A stretch of 64,000 nucleotides of DNA from Merluccius polli (GCA_030340625.1 JAOPHQ010002284.1:337774-401773), one strand, 5' to 3'; shown: positions 1-9,510, counted from the first letter of the stretch. Numbers and translations: made by a program. The notes: generated from the letters alone by a model not told the origin.

Positions 1-23
1 CTGTTTGAATCCGGGCAGAAACA
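1..23 (+). tRNA. tRNA-Val (AAC) class A5, 3' end only
   Basis: Only part of the T arm and the acceptor 3' strand are present because the window starts inside the gene. The following spacer (TCTGGAATTTG) is the one that follows class A5. Confidence 0.75.
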
Positions 24-174
24 TCTGGAATTTGATACATTTTTAGAACATTAACGGGAAGGCCATTTGTACCTAGTAGATGTTGACATGATATCAAACA
101 AGAAAATTCAAAACCTGCATTGGCATCAGGAAACGATCAATGAGTTCCGATCTCAACCAGCTATCAGACCCAAA

Positions 175-246
175 TGTTTCTGCCGGTTTCGAACCTGGGA
201 ACTTTCGCATGTGAGGCAAACGTGATAACCACTACACTACAGAAAC
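175..246 (-). tRNA. tRNA-Val (CAC) class C1
   Basis: 72 nt. The 3' strand of the T stem reads CCGG, one G short, so that stem is imperfect; other arms pair and the loop CTCACAT gives anticodon CAC. Probably weakened or a pseudogene. Confidence 0.75.
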
Positions 247-374
247 AGCAGTATGGCTGTTCTTTGCCTAAAAATGTCACGCTTTCAGTAGACATCTACT
301 TTTCTCGTTTTTAGCAGCTGTATGAATTCTTAAATGACCCAAATTTCTGGAGGTGCAGGAAGATGTCTTGTGCA

Positions 375-447
375 GTTTCTGTAGTGTAGTGGTTATCACG
401 TTCGCCTAACACGCGAAAGGTCCCTGGTTCGAAACCGGGCAGAAACA
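375..447 (+). tRNA. tRNA-Val (AAC) class A1
   Basis: 73 nt; acceptor GTTTCTG/CAGAAAC pairs fully, anticodon AAC at 408-410, canonical D and T loops, A73. A T4 run at 465-468 is a plausible Pol III terminator. A likely functional type. Confidence 0.95.
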
Positions 448-591
448 GTTGGAAATTGATGCAATTTTAGAACTTTAACGTGAAAGCAATTGGGAGATGT
501 TGACACGATATCAAACTAGGAAAGCCAAAATCTGCATTGACATCAGGAAAGGATCAATGAGTTCCAATCTCAACCAGCTATCAGACCCAAA

Positions 592-664
592 TGTTTCTGC
601 CCGGTTACGAACCAGGGACCTTTCGCGTGTAAAGCTAATGTGATAACCACTACACTACAGAAAA
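592..664 (-). tRNA. tRNA-Val (TAC) class U1
   Basis: Loop TTTACAC gives TAC. Position 58 is T instead of the near-universal A, which also hits the B box. T1-C72 and A29-G41 mismatches suggest decay. Confidence 0.75.
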
Positions 665-792
665 AGCTGGATGGCTGTACTTTGCCTAATAATTTCGAGC
701 TTTCAGTAGACATCTAATTTTGTCCTTTTTAGCAGCTATATGAATTCTTAAACAACCCAAATTTCTGAAGGTGCAGGAAGCTGCATTGTGCA

Positions 793-865
793 GTTTCTGT
801 AGTGTAGTGCTTATCACGTTCGCCTAACACGCGAAAGGTCCCCGGTTGGAAACCGGGCAGAAACA
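793..865 (+). tRNA. tRNA-Val (AAC) class A2, C19/G56 swap
   Basis: All stems pair. D loop reads AGTGCTTA and T loop TTGGAAA, so the tertiary pair 19-56 is C-G instead of G-C. T5 run 17 nt downstream. Confidence 0.85.
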
Positions 866-1016
866 TCTGGAATTTGATACATTTTTAGAACATTAACAGG
901 AAGGCCATTTGTACCTAGCAGATGTTGACATGATATCAAACAAGGAAATCCAAAACCTGCATTGACATCAGGAAACGATCAATGAGTTCCGATCTCAACC
1001 AGCTATCAGACCCAAA

Positions 1017-1088
1017 TGTTTCTGCCGGTTTCGAACCCGGGACCTTTCGCGTGTGAGGCAAACGTGATAACCACTACACTACAGAAAC
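1017..1088 (-). tRNA. tRNA-Val (CAC) class C2
   Basis: 72 nt; anticodon CAC with perfect acceptor and anticodon stems up to G-T, but the T-stem 3' strand is CCGG only. Confidence 0.75.
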
Positions 1089-1216
1089 AGCGGTATGGAT
1101 CTACTTTGCCTAAAAATGTCACGCTTTCAGTAGACATCCACTTTTCTCGTTTTTAGCAGTTGTATGAATTCTTAAACGACCCAAATTTCTGGAGGTGCAG
1201 GAAGATGTATTGCGCA

Positions 1217-1289
1217 GTTTCTGTAGTGTAGTGGTTATCACGTTCGCCTAACACGCGAAAGGGCTCCGGTTCAAAACCGGACAGAAACA
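1217..1289 (+). tRNA. tRNA-Val (AAC) class A3
   Basis: T stem TCCGG/CCGGA pairs fully, with a T49-A65 pair replacing C-G; T loop TTCAAAA. Other arms canonical. Confidence 0.9.
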
Positions 1290-1426
1290 TTGGGAATTTG
1301 ATGCAGTTTTAGAACATTAACGTGATTGTAGATGTTGATATGATATCAAACAAGGAAAGCGAAAACTTGCATTGACATCAGGAAAGTAACAATGAGTTTC
1401 GATCTCAAATAGCTATCAGACCCAAA

Positions 1427-1499
1427 TGCTTCTGCCCGGTTTCGAACCAGGGACATTTCGCGCCTAAAGCGAATGAGATAACCACTACACTACAGAAAC
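1427..1499 (-). tRNA. tRNA-like, anticodon TAG in a Val body (class U2)
   Basis: Loop TTTAGGC gives anticodon TAG (reads CUA, Leu) in an otherwise valine scaffold. T11-T24 mismatch in the D stem and a T2-G71 wobble in the acceptor. Possibly a pseudogene. Confidence 0.7.
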
Positions 1500-1627
1500 A
1501 GCTGGATGGCTGTACTTTGCCTAATAATTTCGAGCTTTCAGTAGCCATCTAATTTTCTCGTTTTTAGCAGCTATATGAATTCTTAAATGACCCAAATTTC
1601 TGGAGGCGCAGGAAGCTGCGTTGTGCA

Positions 1628-1700
1628 GTTTCTGTAGTGTAGTGGTTATCACGTTCGGCTAACACGCGAATGGTCCCCTGTTTGAATCCGGGCAGAAACA
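1628..1700 (+). tRNA. tRNA-Val (AAC) class A4
   Basis: Anticodon AAC, but G31-G39 mismatch, one T-stem mismatch, and T56 instead of C56 (T loop TTTGAAT). Degenerate, probably inactive. Confidence 0.65.
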
Positions 1701-1843
1701 TATGGATTTTGATACATTTTTAGAAGGGAAAGCCATTTGTATCTAGTAGATGTTGATATGATATCAAACAAGGAAAGCGAAAACTTGCCTTGACATCAGG
1801 AAAGTAACAATGAGTTCCGATCTCACCAGCTATCAGACCCAAA

Positions 1844-1916
1844 TGTTTCTGCCCGGTTTCGAACCGGGGACCTTTCGCGTGTGAGGCAAACGTGATAACT
1901 ACTACACTACAGAAAC
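1844..1916 (-). tRNA. tRNA-Val (CAC) class C3
   Basis: All stems pair, but the D loop has A18 instead of G18, which normally contacts position 55. Class C3 is the class interrupted by the transposon at 20179 and 40507. Confidence 0.8.
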
Positions 1917-2044
1917 AGCTGTAGGTTTGAACTTTGCCTGAAAATGTCGTACTTTCAGCAGACATCTACTTTTCTCATTTTTAGCCGCTGTATGAATTCT
2001 TAAACGACCCAAATTTCTGGAGGTGCAGGAAGCTGCATTGTGCA

Positions 2045-2117
2045 GTTTCTGTAGTGTTGCGGTTATCACGTTCGCCTAACACGCGAAAGGGCTCCGGTTC
2101 AAAACCGGGCAGAAACA
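2045..2117 (+). tRNA. tRNA-Val (AAC) class A3b
   Basis: D arm reads GTGTTGCGG: A14 is T (loses the T8-A14 contact and an A-box base). T stem TCCGG/CCGGG has a T-G end pair. Confidence 0.75.
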
Positions 2118-2254
2118 TTGGGAATTTAATGCAATTTTATAACATTAACGTGATTGTAGATGTTGATATGATATCAAACAAGGAAAGCGAAAACTTGCAT
2201 TGACATCAGGAAAGGATCAATAAATTCCGATCTCAAACAGCTATCAAACCCAAA

Positions 2255-2327
2255 TGCTTCTGCCCGGTTTCGAACCAGGGACCTTTCGCGTGTAAAGCAA
2301 ACGTGATAACCACTACACTACAGAAAC
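2255..2327 (-). tRNA. tRNA-Val (TAC) class U3
   Basis: Loop TTTACAC gives TAC; all stems pair with G-T wobbles at 2-71, 29-41 and in the T arm; T loop TTCGAAA canonical. Likely functional type. Confidence 0.92.
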
Positions 2328-2414
2328 AGCTGAGACTGTGATCTACGCCTAAAAATCTCGTGCTTTCAGTAGACATCTAATTTTGGCGTTTTTAGCAGCT
2401 ATATGAATTCTTAA

Positions 2415-2941
2415 AGGGGCACTTGGCAACTTTTTCAACTTAATAAACCCGTCTGGAAATCATTTGGATGGTTAAATGGTCTGTTCCGGTGTTAACGGTG
2501 ACTGTCCCCGCTCCCCCCGGCGCCCCCCGGTGGAAAACCAGCCTTGCAACTTTGGGACTACCGTCCCGGTAAATTGGAAATGGGAAGTATCGCGAGAAGC
2601 GAGAACGAGCGAGAAACACAAACTGCTTTACAGTAATTCAACGTAAACACACACGCCCCCCTCAATAACGGTTAATCACGCTGGCTATACATGTCAGTGT
2701 TCTATGATACAGTGTATAATGTATTACCCACCTCGGTAGACATCGCGCCACACGAAAAAACCCGGCAACAAATGCACATGAGCAGCGGTAGAAAGGGGGA
2801 GGAGGGTGCCGCAAGTGAGTTTTTTTTACAACAGTGTTGTGTAATATACGTCCCAGACCTGTAGGGGGAGCTCGTTGAGAAAACATGCGACCACAAAAGT
2901 GAAAACCAGCGAAGAAATGGCCAGAGTTGCCAAGTGCCCCT
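2415..2941. mobile_element. TTAA-flanked MITE, copy 1
   Basis: 527 bp between direct TTAA repeats (2411-2414 and 2942-2945) with perfect 17-bp terminal inverted repeats AGGGGCACTTGGCAACT. The uninterrupted spacer reads GAATTCTTAAACGACCC elsewhere, so the empty site is known. TTAA target and AG-rich ends fit Kolobok or piggyBac non-autonomous elements; no transposase is encoded. Open frames crossing it are not credible genes. It always sits between a U3 and an A5 tRNA. Confidence 0.9.
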
Positions 2942-2986
2942 TTAAACGACCCAAATTTCTGGAGGTGCAGGAAGCTGCGTTGTGCA

Positions 2987-3059
2987 GTTTCTGTAGTGTA
3001 GTGGTTATCACCATTGCCTAACACGCGAATGGTCCCCTGTTTGAATCCGGGCAGAAACA
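2987..3059 (+). tRNA. tRNA-Val (AAC) class A5
   Basis: Anticodon AAC, but A27-A43 mismatch, T29-G41 wobble, T-stem mismatch and T56. Degenerate. Confidence 0.65.
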
Positions 3060-3210
3060 TCTGGAATTTGATACATTTTTAGAACATTAACGGGAAGGCC
3101 ATTTGTACCTAGTAGATGTTGACATGATATCAAACAAGAAAATCCAAAACCTGCATTGGCATCAGGAAACGATCAATGAGTTCCGATCTCAACCAGCTAT
3201 CAGACCCAAA

Positions 3211-3282
3211 TGTTTCTGCCGGTTTCGAACCTGGGAACTTTCGCATGTGAGGCAAACGTGATACCCACTACACTACAGAAAC
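3211..3282 (-). tRNA. tRNA-Val (CAC) class C1
   Basis: 72-nt C1 with an extra D-loop change (GGGTATC instead of GGTTATC). Confidence 0.7.
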
Positions 3283-3410
3283 AGCAGTATGGCTGTTCTT
3301 TGCCTAAAAATGTCACGCTTTCAGTAGACATCTACTTTTCTCGTTTTTAGCAGCTGTATGAATTCTTAAATGACCCAAATTTCTGGAGGTGCAGGAAGAT
3401 GTATTGTGCA

Positions 3411-3483
3411 GTTTCTGTAGTGTAGTGGTTATCACGTTTGCCTAACACGCGAAAGGTCCCTGGTTCGAAACCGGGCAGAAACA
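3411..3483 (+). tRNA. tRNA-Val (AAC) class A1
   Basis: A1 with anticodon stem TTTGC/GCGAA (one T-G pair); otherwise canonical. Confidence 0.93.
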
Positions 3484-3627
3484 GTTGGAAATTGATGCAA
3501 TTTTAGAACTTTAACGTGAATGCAATTGGGAGATGTTGACACGATATCAAACTAGGAAAGCCAAAATCTGCATTGACATCAGGAAAGGATCAATGAGTTC
3601 CAATCTCAACCAGCTATCAGACCCAAA

Positions 3628-3699
3628 TGTTTCTGCCGGTTTCGAACCTGGGAACTTTCGCATGTGAGGCAAACGTGATAACCACTACACTACAGAAAC
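3628..3699 (-). tRNA. tRNA-Val (CAC) class C1
   Basis: 72-nt C1 copy, no further change from 175-246. Confidence 0.72.
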
Positions 3700-3827
3700 A
3701 GCAGTATGGCTGTTCTTTGCCTAAAAATGTCACGCTTTCAGTAGACATCTACTTTTCTCGTTTTTAGCAGCTGTATGAATTCTTAAATGACCCAAATTTC
3801 TGGAGGTGCAGGAAGTTGCATTGTGCA

Positions 3828-3900
3828 GTTTCTGTAGTGTAGTGGTTATCACGTTTGCCTAACACGCGAAAGGTCCCCGGTTCGAAACCGGGCAGAAACT
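3828..3900 (+). tRNA. tRNA-Val (AAC) class A6
   Basis: All arms canonical with T stem CCCGG/CCGGG, but the base after the acceptor is T, so discriminator A73 is lost. Confidence 0.88.
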
Positions 3901-4050
3901 TCAGGATTTGATACATTTTTAGAACATTAAAGGGAAAGCCATTTGTATCTAGCAGTTTTTGACATGATATCAAACAAGGAAAGCGAAAACTTGCATTGAC
4001 ATCAGGAAAGGATCAATAAATTCCGATCTCAAACAGCTATCAAACCCAAA

Positions 4051-4123
4051 TGCTTCTGCCAGGTTTCGAACCAGGGACCTTTCGCGTGTAAAGCGAACGT
4101 GATAACCACTACACTACAGAAAC
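4051..4123 (-). tRNA. tRNA-Val (TAC) class U3
   Basis: U3 with T stem CCTGG/CCTGG, giving one central T-T mismatch; otherwise intact. Confidence 0.85.
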
Positions 4124-4210
4124 AGCTGCGACTGTGTTCTACGCCTAAAAATCTCGTGCTTTCAGTAGACATCTAATTTTGGCGTTTTTAGCAGCTATAT
4201 GAATTCTTAA

Positions 4211-4736
4211 AGGGGCACTTGGCAACTTTTTCAACTTAATAAACCCGTCTGGAAATCATTTGGATGGTTAAATGGTCTGTTCCGGTGTTAACGGTGACTG
4301 TCCCCGCTCCCCCCGGCGCCCCCCGGTGGAAAACCAGCCTTGCAACTTTGGGACTACCGTCCCGGTAAATTGGAAATGGGAAGTATCGCGAGAAGCGAGA
4401 ACGAGCGAGAAACACAAACTGCTTTACAGTAATTCAACGTAAACACACACGCCCCCCTCAATAACGGTTAATCACGCTGGCTATACATGTCAGTGTTCTA
4501 TGATACAGTGTATAATGTATTACCCACCTCGGTAGACATCGCGCCACACGAAAAAACCCGGCAACAAATGCACATGAGCAGCGGTAGAAGGGGGAGGAGG
4601 GTGCCGCAAGTGAGTTTTTTTTACAACAGTGTTGTGTAATATACGTCCCAGACCTGTAGGGGGAGCTCGTTGAGAAAACATGCGACCACAAAAGTGAAAA
4701 CCAGCGAAGAAATGGCCAGAGTTGCCAAGTGCCCCT
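4211..4736. mobile_element. TTAA-flanked MITE, copy 2
   Basis: 526 bp, same terminal repeats and insertion point as copy 1; TTAA at 4207-4210 and 4737-4740. Confidence 0.9.
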
Positions 4737-4781
4737 TTAAACGACCCAAATTTCTGGAGGTGCAGGAAGCTGCGTTGTGCA

Positions 4782-4854
4782 GTTTCTGTAGTGTAGTGGT
4801 TATCACCATTGCCTAACACGCGAATGGTCCCCTGTTTGAATCCGGGCAGAAACA
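4782..4854 (+). tRNA. tRNA-Val (AAC) class A5
   Basis: A5 copy. The stretch from here to about 7060 repeats the window start at a constant 4,831-bp offset. Confidence 0.65.
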
Positions 4855-5005
4855 TCTGGAATTTGATACATTTTTAGAACATTAACGGGAAGGCCATTTG
4901 TACCTAGTAGATGTTGACATGATATCAAACAAGAAAATCCAAAACCTGCATTGGCATCAGGAAACGATCAATGAGTTCCGATCTCAACCAGCTATCAGAC
5001 CCAAA

Positions 5006-5077
5006 TGTTTCTGCCGGTTTCGAACCTGGGAACTTTCGCATGTGAGGCAAACGTGATAACCACTACACTACAGAAAC
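5006..5077 (-). tRNA. tRNA-Val (CAC) class C1
   Basis: Duplicate of 175-246 at +4,831. Confidence 0.72.
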
Positions 5078-5205
5078 AGCAGTATGGCTGTTCTTTGCCT
5101 AAAAATGTCACGCTTTCAGTAGACATCTACTTTTCTCGTTTTTAGCAGCTGTATGAATTCTTAAATGACCCAAATTTCTGGAGGTGCAGGAAGATGTCTT
5201 GTGCA

Positions 5206-5278
5206 GTTTCTGTAGTGTAGTGGTTATCACGTTCGCCTAACACGCGAAAGGTCCCTGGTTCGAAACCGGGCAGAAACA
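5206..5278 (+). tRNA. tRNA-Val (AAC) class A1
   Basis: Duplicate of 375-447; canonical. Confidence 0.95.
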
Positions 5279-5422
5279 GTTGGAAATTGATGCAATTTTA
5301 GAACTTTAACGTGAAAGCAATTGGGAGATGTTGACACGATATCAAACTAGGAAAGCCAAAATCTGCATTGACATCAGGAAAGGATCAATGAGTTCCAATC
5401 TCAACCAGCTATCAGACCCAAA

Positions 5423-5495
5423 TGTTTCTGCCCGGTTACGAACCAGGGACCTTTCGCGTGTAAAGCTAATGTGATAACCACTACACTACAGAAAA
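5423..5495 (-). tRNA. tRNA-Val (TAC) class U1
   Basis: Duplicate of 592-664, with the same T1-C72 and 29-41 mismatches. Confidence 0.75.
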
Positions 5496-5623
5496 AGCTG
5501 GATGGCTGTACTTTGCCTAATAATTTCGAGCTTTCAGTAGACATCTAATTTTGTCCTTTTTAGCAGCTATATGAATTCTTAAACAACCCAAATTTCTGAA
5601 GGTGCAGGAAGCTGCATTGTGCA

Positions 5624-5696
5624 GTTTCTGTAGTGTAGTGCTTATCACGTTCGCCTAACACGCGAAAGGTCCCCGGTTGGAAACCGGGCAGAAACA
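5624..5696 (+). tRNA. tRNA-Val (AAC) class A2, C19/G56 swap
   Basis: Duplicate of 793-865; both swapped bases retained. Confidence 0.85.
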
Positions 5697-5847
5697 TCTG
5701 GAATTTGATACATTTTTAGAACATTAACAGGAAGGCCATTTGTACCTAGCAGATGTTGACATGATATCAAACAAGGAAATCCAAAACCTGCATTGACATC
5801 AGGAAACGATCAATGAGTTCCGATCTCAACCAGCTATCAGACCCAAA

Positions 5848-5919
5848 TGTTTCTGCCGGTTTCGAACCCGGGACCTTTCGCGTGTGAGGCAAACGTGATA
5901 ACCACTACACTACAGAAAC
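5848..5919 (-). tRNA. tRNA-Val (CAC) class C2
   Basis: Duplicate of 1017-1088. Confidence 0.75.
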
Positions 5920-6047
5920 AGCGGTATGGATCTACTTTGCCTAAAAATGTCACGCTTTCAGTAGACATCCACTTTTCTCGTTTTTAGCAGTTGTATGAAT
6001 TCTTAAACGACCCAAATTTCTGGAGGTGCAGGAAGATGTATTGCGCA

Positions 6048-6120
6048 GTTTCTGTAGTGTAGTGGTTATCACGTTCGCCTAACACGCGAAAGGGCTCCGG
6101 TTCAAAACCGGACAGAAACA
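6048..6120 (+). tRNA. tRNA-Val (AAC) class A3
   Basis: Duplicate of 1217-1289 with the T49-A65 pair. Confidence 0.9.
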
Positions 6121-6257
6121 TTGGGAATTTGATGCAGTTTTAGAACATTAACGTGATTGTAGATGTTGATATGATATCAAACAAGGAAAGCGAAAACTTG
6201 CATTGACATCAGGAAAGTAACAATGAGTTTCGATCTCAAATAGCTATCAGACCCAAA

Positions 6258-6330
6258 TGCTTCTGCCCGGTTTCGAACCAGGGACATTTCGCGCCTAAAG
6301 CGAATGAGATAACCACTACACTACAGAAAC
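6258..6330 (-). tRNA. tRNA-like, anticodon TAG in a Val body (class U2)
   Basis: Duplicate of 1427-1499; TAG retained. Confidence 0.7.
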
Positions 6331-6458
6331 AGCTGGATGGCTGTACTTTGCCTAATAATTTCGAGCTTTCAGTAGCCATCTAATTTTCTCGTTTTTAGCA
6401 GCTATATGAATTCTTAAATGACCCAAATTTCTGGAGGCGCAGGAAGCTGCGTTGTGCA

Positions 6459-6531
6459 GTTTCTGTAGTGTAGTGGTTATCACGTTCGGCTAACACGCGA
6501 ATGGTCCCCTGTTTGAATCCGGGCAGAAACA
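6459..6531 (+). tRNA. tRNA-Val (AAC) class A4
   Basis: Duplicate of 1628-1700. Confidence 0.65.
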
Positions 6532-6674
6532 TATGGATTTTGATACATTTTTAGAAGGGAAAGCCATTTGTATCTAGTAGATGTTGATATGATATCAAAC
6601 AAGGAAAGCGAAAACTTGCCTTGACATCAGGAAAGTAACAATGAGTTCCGATCTCACCAGCTATCAGACCCAAA

Positions 6675-6747
6675 TGTTTCTGCCCGGTTTCGAACCGGGG
6701 ACCTTTCGCGTGTGAGGCAAACGTGATAACTACTACACTACAGAAAC
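6675..6747 (-). tRNA. tRNA-Val (CAC) class C3
   Basis: Duplicate of 1844-1916; A18 retained. Confidence 0.8.
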
Positions 6748-6875
6748 AGCTGTAGGTTTGAACTTTGCCTGAAAATGTCGTACTTTCAGCAGACATCTAC
6801 TTTTCTCATTTTTAGCCGCTGTATGAATTCTTAAACGACCCAAATTTCTGGAGGTGCAGGAAGCTGCATTGTGCA

Positions 6876-6948
6876 GTTTCTGTAGTGTTGCGGTTATCAC
6901 GTTCGCCTAACACGCGAAAGGGCTCCGGTTCAAAACCGGGCAGAAACA
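6876..6948 (+). tRNA. tRNA-Val (AAC) class A3b
   Basis: Duplicate of 2045-2117. Confidence 0.75.
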
Positions 6949-7086
6949 TTGGGAATTTAATGCAATTTTATAACATTAACGTGATTGTAGATGTTGATAT
7001 GATATCAAACAAGGAAAGCGAAAACTTGCATTGAAGTCAGGAAAGTAACAATGAGTTTGTGATCTCAACCAGCTATCAGACCCAAA

Positions 7087-7159
7087 TGTTTCTGCCCGGT
7101 TTCGAACCGGGGACCTTTCGCGTGTGAGGCAAACGTGATAACCACTACACTACAGAAAC
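7087..7159 (-). tRNA. tRNA-Val (CAC) class C4
   Basis: First C4: GTTTCTG/CAGAAAC acceptor, CTCACAC loop, CCCGG/CCGGG T stem, TTCGAAA loop, A73. Canonical; no T4 until about 60 nt past the 3' end. Confidence 0.95.
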
Positions 7160-7286
7160 AGCGGTATGGCTGTACTTTGCCTAAAAATGTCACGCTTTCA
7201 GTAGACATCTACTTTCTCGTTTTTAGCAGCTGTATGAATTCTTAAATGACCCAAATTTCTGGAGGTGCAGGAAGTTGCATTGTGCA

Positions 7287-7359
7287 GTTTCTGTAGTGTA
7301 GTGGTTATCACGTTTGCCTAACACGCGAAAGGTCCCCGGTTCGAAACCGGGCAGAAACT
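7287..7359 (+). tRNA. tRNA-Val (AAC) class A6
   Basis: A6 copy with T73. Confidence 0.88.
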
Positions 7360-7509
7360 TCAGGATTTGATACATTTTTAGAACATTAAAGGGAAAGCCA
7401 TTTGTATCTAGCAGATTTTAACATGATATCAAACAAGGAAAGCGAAAACTTGCATTGACATCAGGAAAGGATCAATAAATTCCGATCTCAAACAGCTATC
7501 AAACCCAAA

Positions 7510-7582
7510 TGCTTCTGCCCGGTTTCGAACCAGGGACCTTTCGCGTGTAAAGCAAACGTGATAACCACTACACTACAGAAAC
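7510..7582 (-). tRNA. tRNA-Val (TAC) class U3
   Basis: Canonical U3, same as 2255-2327. Confidence 0.92.
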
Positions 7583-7669
7583 AGCTGAGACTGTGATCTA
7601 CGCCTAAAAATCTCGTGCTTTCAGTAGACATCTAATTTTGGCGTTTTTAGCAGCTATATGAATTCTTAA

Positions 7670-8200
7670 AGGGGCACTTGGCAACTTTTTCAACTTAATA
7701 AACCCGTCTGGAAATCATTTGGATGGTTAAATGGTCTGTTCCGGTGTTAACGGTGACTGTCCCCGCTCCCCCCGGCGCCCCCCGGTGGAAAACCAGCCTT
7801 GCAACTTTGGGACTACCGTCCCGGTAAATTGGAAATGGGAAGTATCGCGAGAAGCGAGAACGAGCGAGAAACACAAACTGCTTTACAGTAATTCAACGTA
7901 AACACACACGCCCCCCCCTCAATAACGGTTAATCACGCTGGCTATACATGTCAGTGTTCTATGATACAGTGTATAATGTATTACCCACCTCGGTAGACAT
8001 CGCGCCACACGAAAAAACCCCGGCAACAAATGCACATGAGCAGCGGTAGAAAGGGGGAGGAGGGTGCCGCAAGTGAGTTTTTTTTACAACAGTGTTGTGT
8101 AATATACGTCCCAGACCTGTAGGGGGAGCTCGTTGAGAAAACATGCGACCACAAAAGTGAAAACCAGCGAAGAAATGGCCAGAGTTGCCAAGTGCCCCCT
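7670..8200. mobile_element. TTAA-flanked MITE, copy 3
   Basis: 531 bp; TTAA at 7666-7669 and 8201-8204; one extra C in the right terminal repeat. Confidence 0.9.
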
Positions 8201-8245
8201 TTAAACGACCCAAATTTCTGGAGGTGCAGGAAGCTGCGTTGTGCA

Positions 8246-8318
8246 GTTTCTGTAGTGTAGTGGTTATCACCATTGCCTAACACGCGAATGGTCCCCTGTT
8301 TGAATCCGGGCAGAAACA
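8246..8318 (+). tRNA. tRNA-Val (AAC) class A5
   Basis: A5 copy starting the third higher-order unit. Confidence 0.65.
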
Positions 8319-8469
8319 TCTGGAATTTGATACATTTTTAGAACATTAACGGGAAGGCCATTTGTACCTAGTAGATGTTGACATGATATCAAACAAGAAA
8401 ATCCAAAACCTGCATTGGCATCAGGAAACGATCAATGAGTTCCGATCTCAACCAGCTATCAGACCCAAA

Positions 8470-8541
8470 TGTTTCTGCCGGTTTCGAACCTGGGAACTTT
8501 CGCATGTGAGGCAAACGTGATACCCACTACACTACAGAAAC
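8470..8541 (-). tRNA. tRNA-Val (CAC) class C1
   Basis: C1 with the GGGTATC D-loop variant, as at 3211. Confidence 0.7.
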
Positions 8542-8669
8542 AGCAGTATGGCTGTTCTTTGCCTAAAAATGTCACGCTTTCAGTAGACATCTACTTTTCT
8601 CGTTTTTAGCAGCTGTATGAATTCTTAAATGACCCAAATTTCTGGAGGTGCAGGAAGATGTATTGTGCA

Positions 8670-8742
8670 GTTTCTGTAGTGTAGTGGTTATCACGTTTGC
8701 CTAACACGCGAAAGGTCCCTGGTTCGAAACCGGGCAGAAACA
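8670..8742 (+). tRNA. tRNA-Val (AAC) class A1
   Basis: A1 with TTTGC anticodon stem. Confidence 0.93.
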
Positions 8743-8886
8743 GTTGGAAATTGATGCAATTTTAGAACTTTAACGTGAAAGCAATTGGGAGATGTTGACA
8801 CGATATCAAACTAGGAAAGCCAAAATCTGCATTGACATCAGGAAAGGATCAATGAGTTCCAATCTCAACCAGCTATCAGACCCAAA

Positions 8887-8958
8887 TGTTTCTGCCGGTT
8901 TCGAACCTGGGAACTTTCGCATGTGAGGCAAACGTGATAACCACTACACTACAGAAAC
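8887..8958 (-). tRNA. tRNA-Val (CAC) class C1
   Basis: C1 copy, 72 nt. Confidence 0.72.
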
Positions 8959-9086
8959 AGCAGTATGGCTGTTCTTTGCCTAAAAATGTCACGCTTTCAG
9001 TAGACATCTACTTTTCTCGTTTTTAGCAGCTGTATGAATTCTTAAATGACCCAAATTTCTGGAGGTGCAGGAAGATGTATTGTGCA

Positions 9087-9159
9087 GTTTCTGTAGTGTA
9101 GTGCTTATCACGTTCGCCTAACACGCGAAAGGTCCCCGGTTGGAAACCGGGCAGAAACA
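9087..9159 (+). tRNA. tRNA-Val (AAC) class A2, C19/G56 swap
   Basis: A2 with both swapped bases. Confidence 0.85.
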
Positions 9160-9310
9160 TCTGGAATTTGATACATTTTTAGAACATTAACAGGAAGGCC
9201 ATTTGTACCTAGCAGATGTTGACATGATATCAAACAAGGAAATCCAAAACCTGCATTGACATCAGGAAACGATCAATGAGTTCCGATCTCAACCAGCTAT
9301 CAGACCCAAA

Positions 9311-9382
9311 TGTTTCTGCCGGTTTCGAAGCCGGGACCTTACGCGTGTGAGGCAAACGTGATAACCACTACACTACAGAAAC
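9311..9382 (-). tRNA. tRNA-Val (CAC) class C2, decayed
   Basis: 72 nt with additional changes in the T stem (CCGGC) and the 3' strand of the anticodon stem (GCGTA). Confidence 0.65.
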
Positions 9383-9510
9383 AGCGGTATGGATGTACTT
9401 TGCCTAAAAATGTCACGCTTTCAGTAGACATCCACTTTTCTCGTTTTTAGCAGTTGTATGAATTCTTAAACGACCCAAATTTCTGGAGGTGCAGGAAGAT
9501 GTATTGCGCA

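Noticed and set aside
2662..3060. Recurrent open frames of 60-130 codons on the minus strand across tRNA genes and MITEs (for example starting MFLPGFKQG or MSAESTTFSG)
   Set aside because: They read through tRNA stems and MITE ends, change frame with single-base indels between copies, and show no domain or selection signal.
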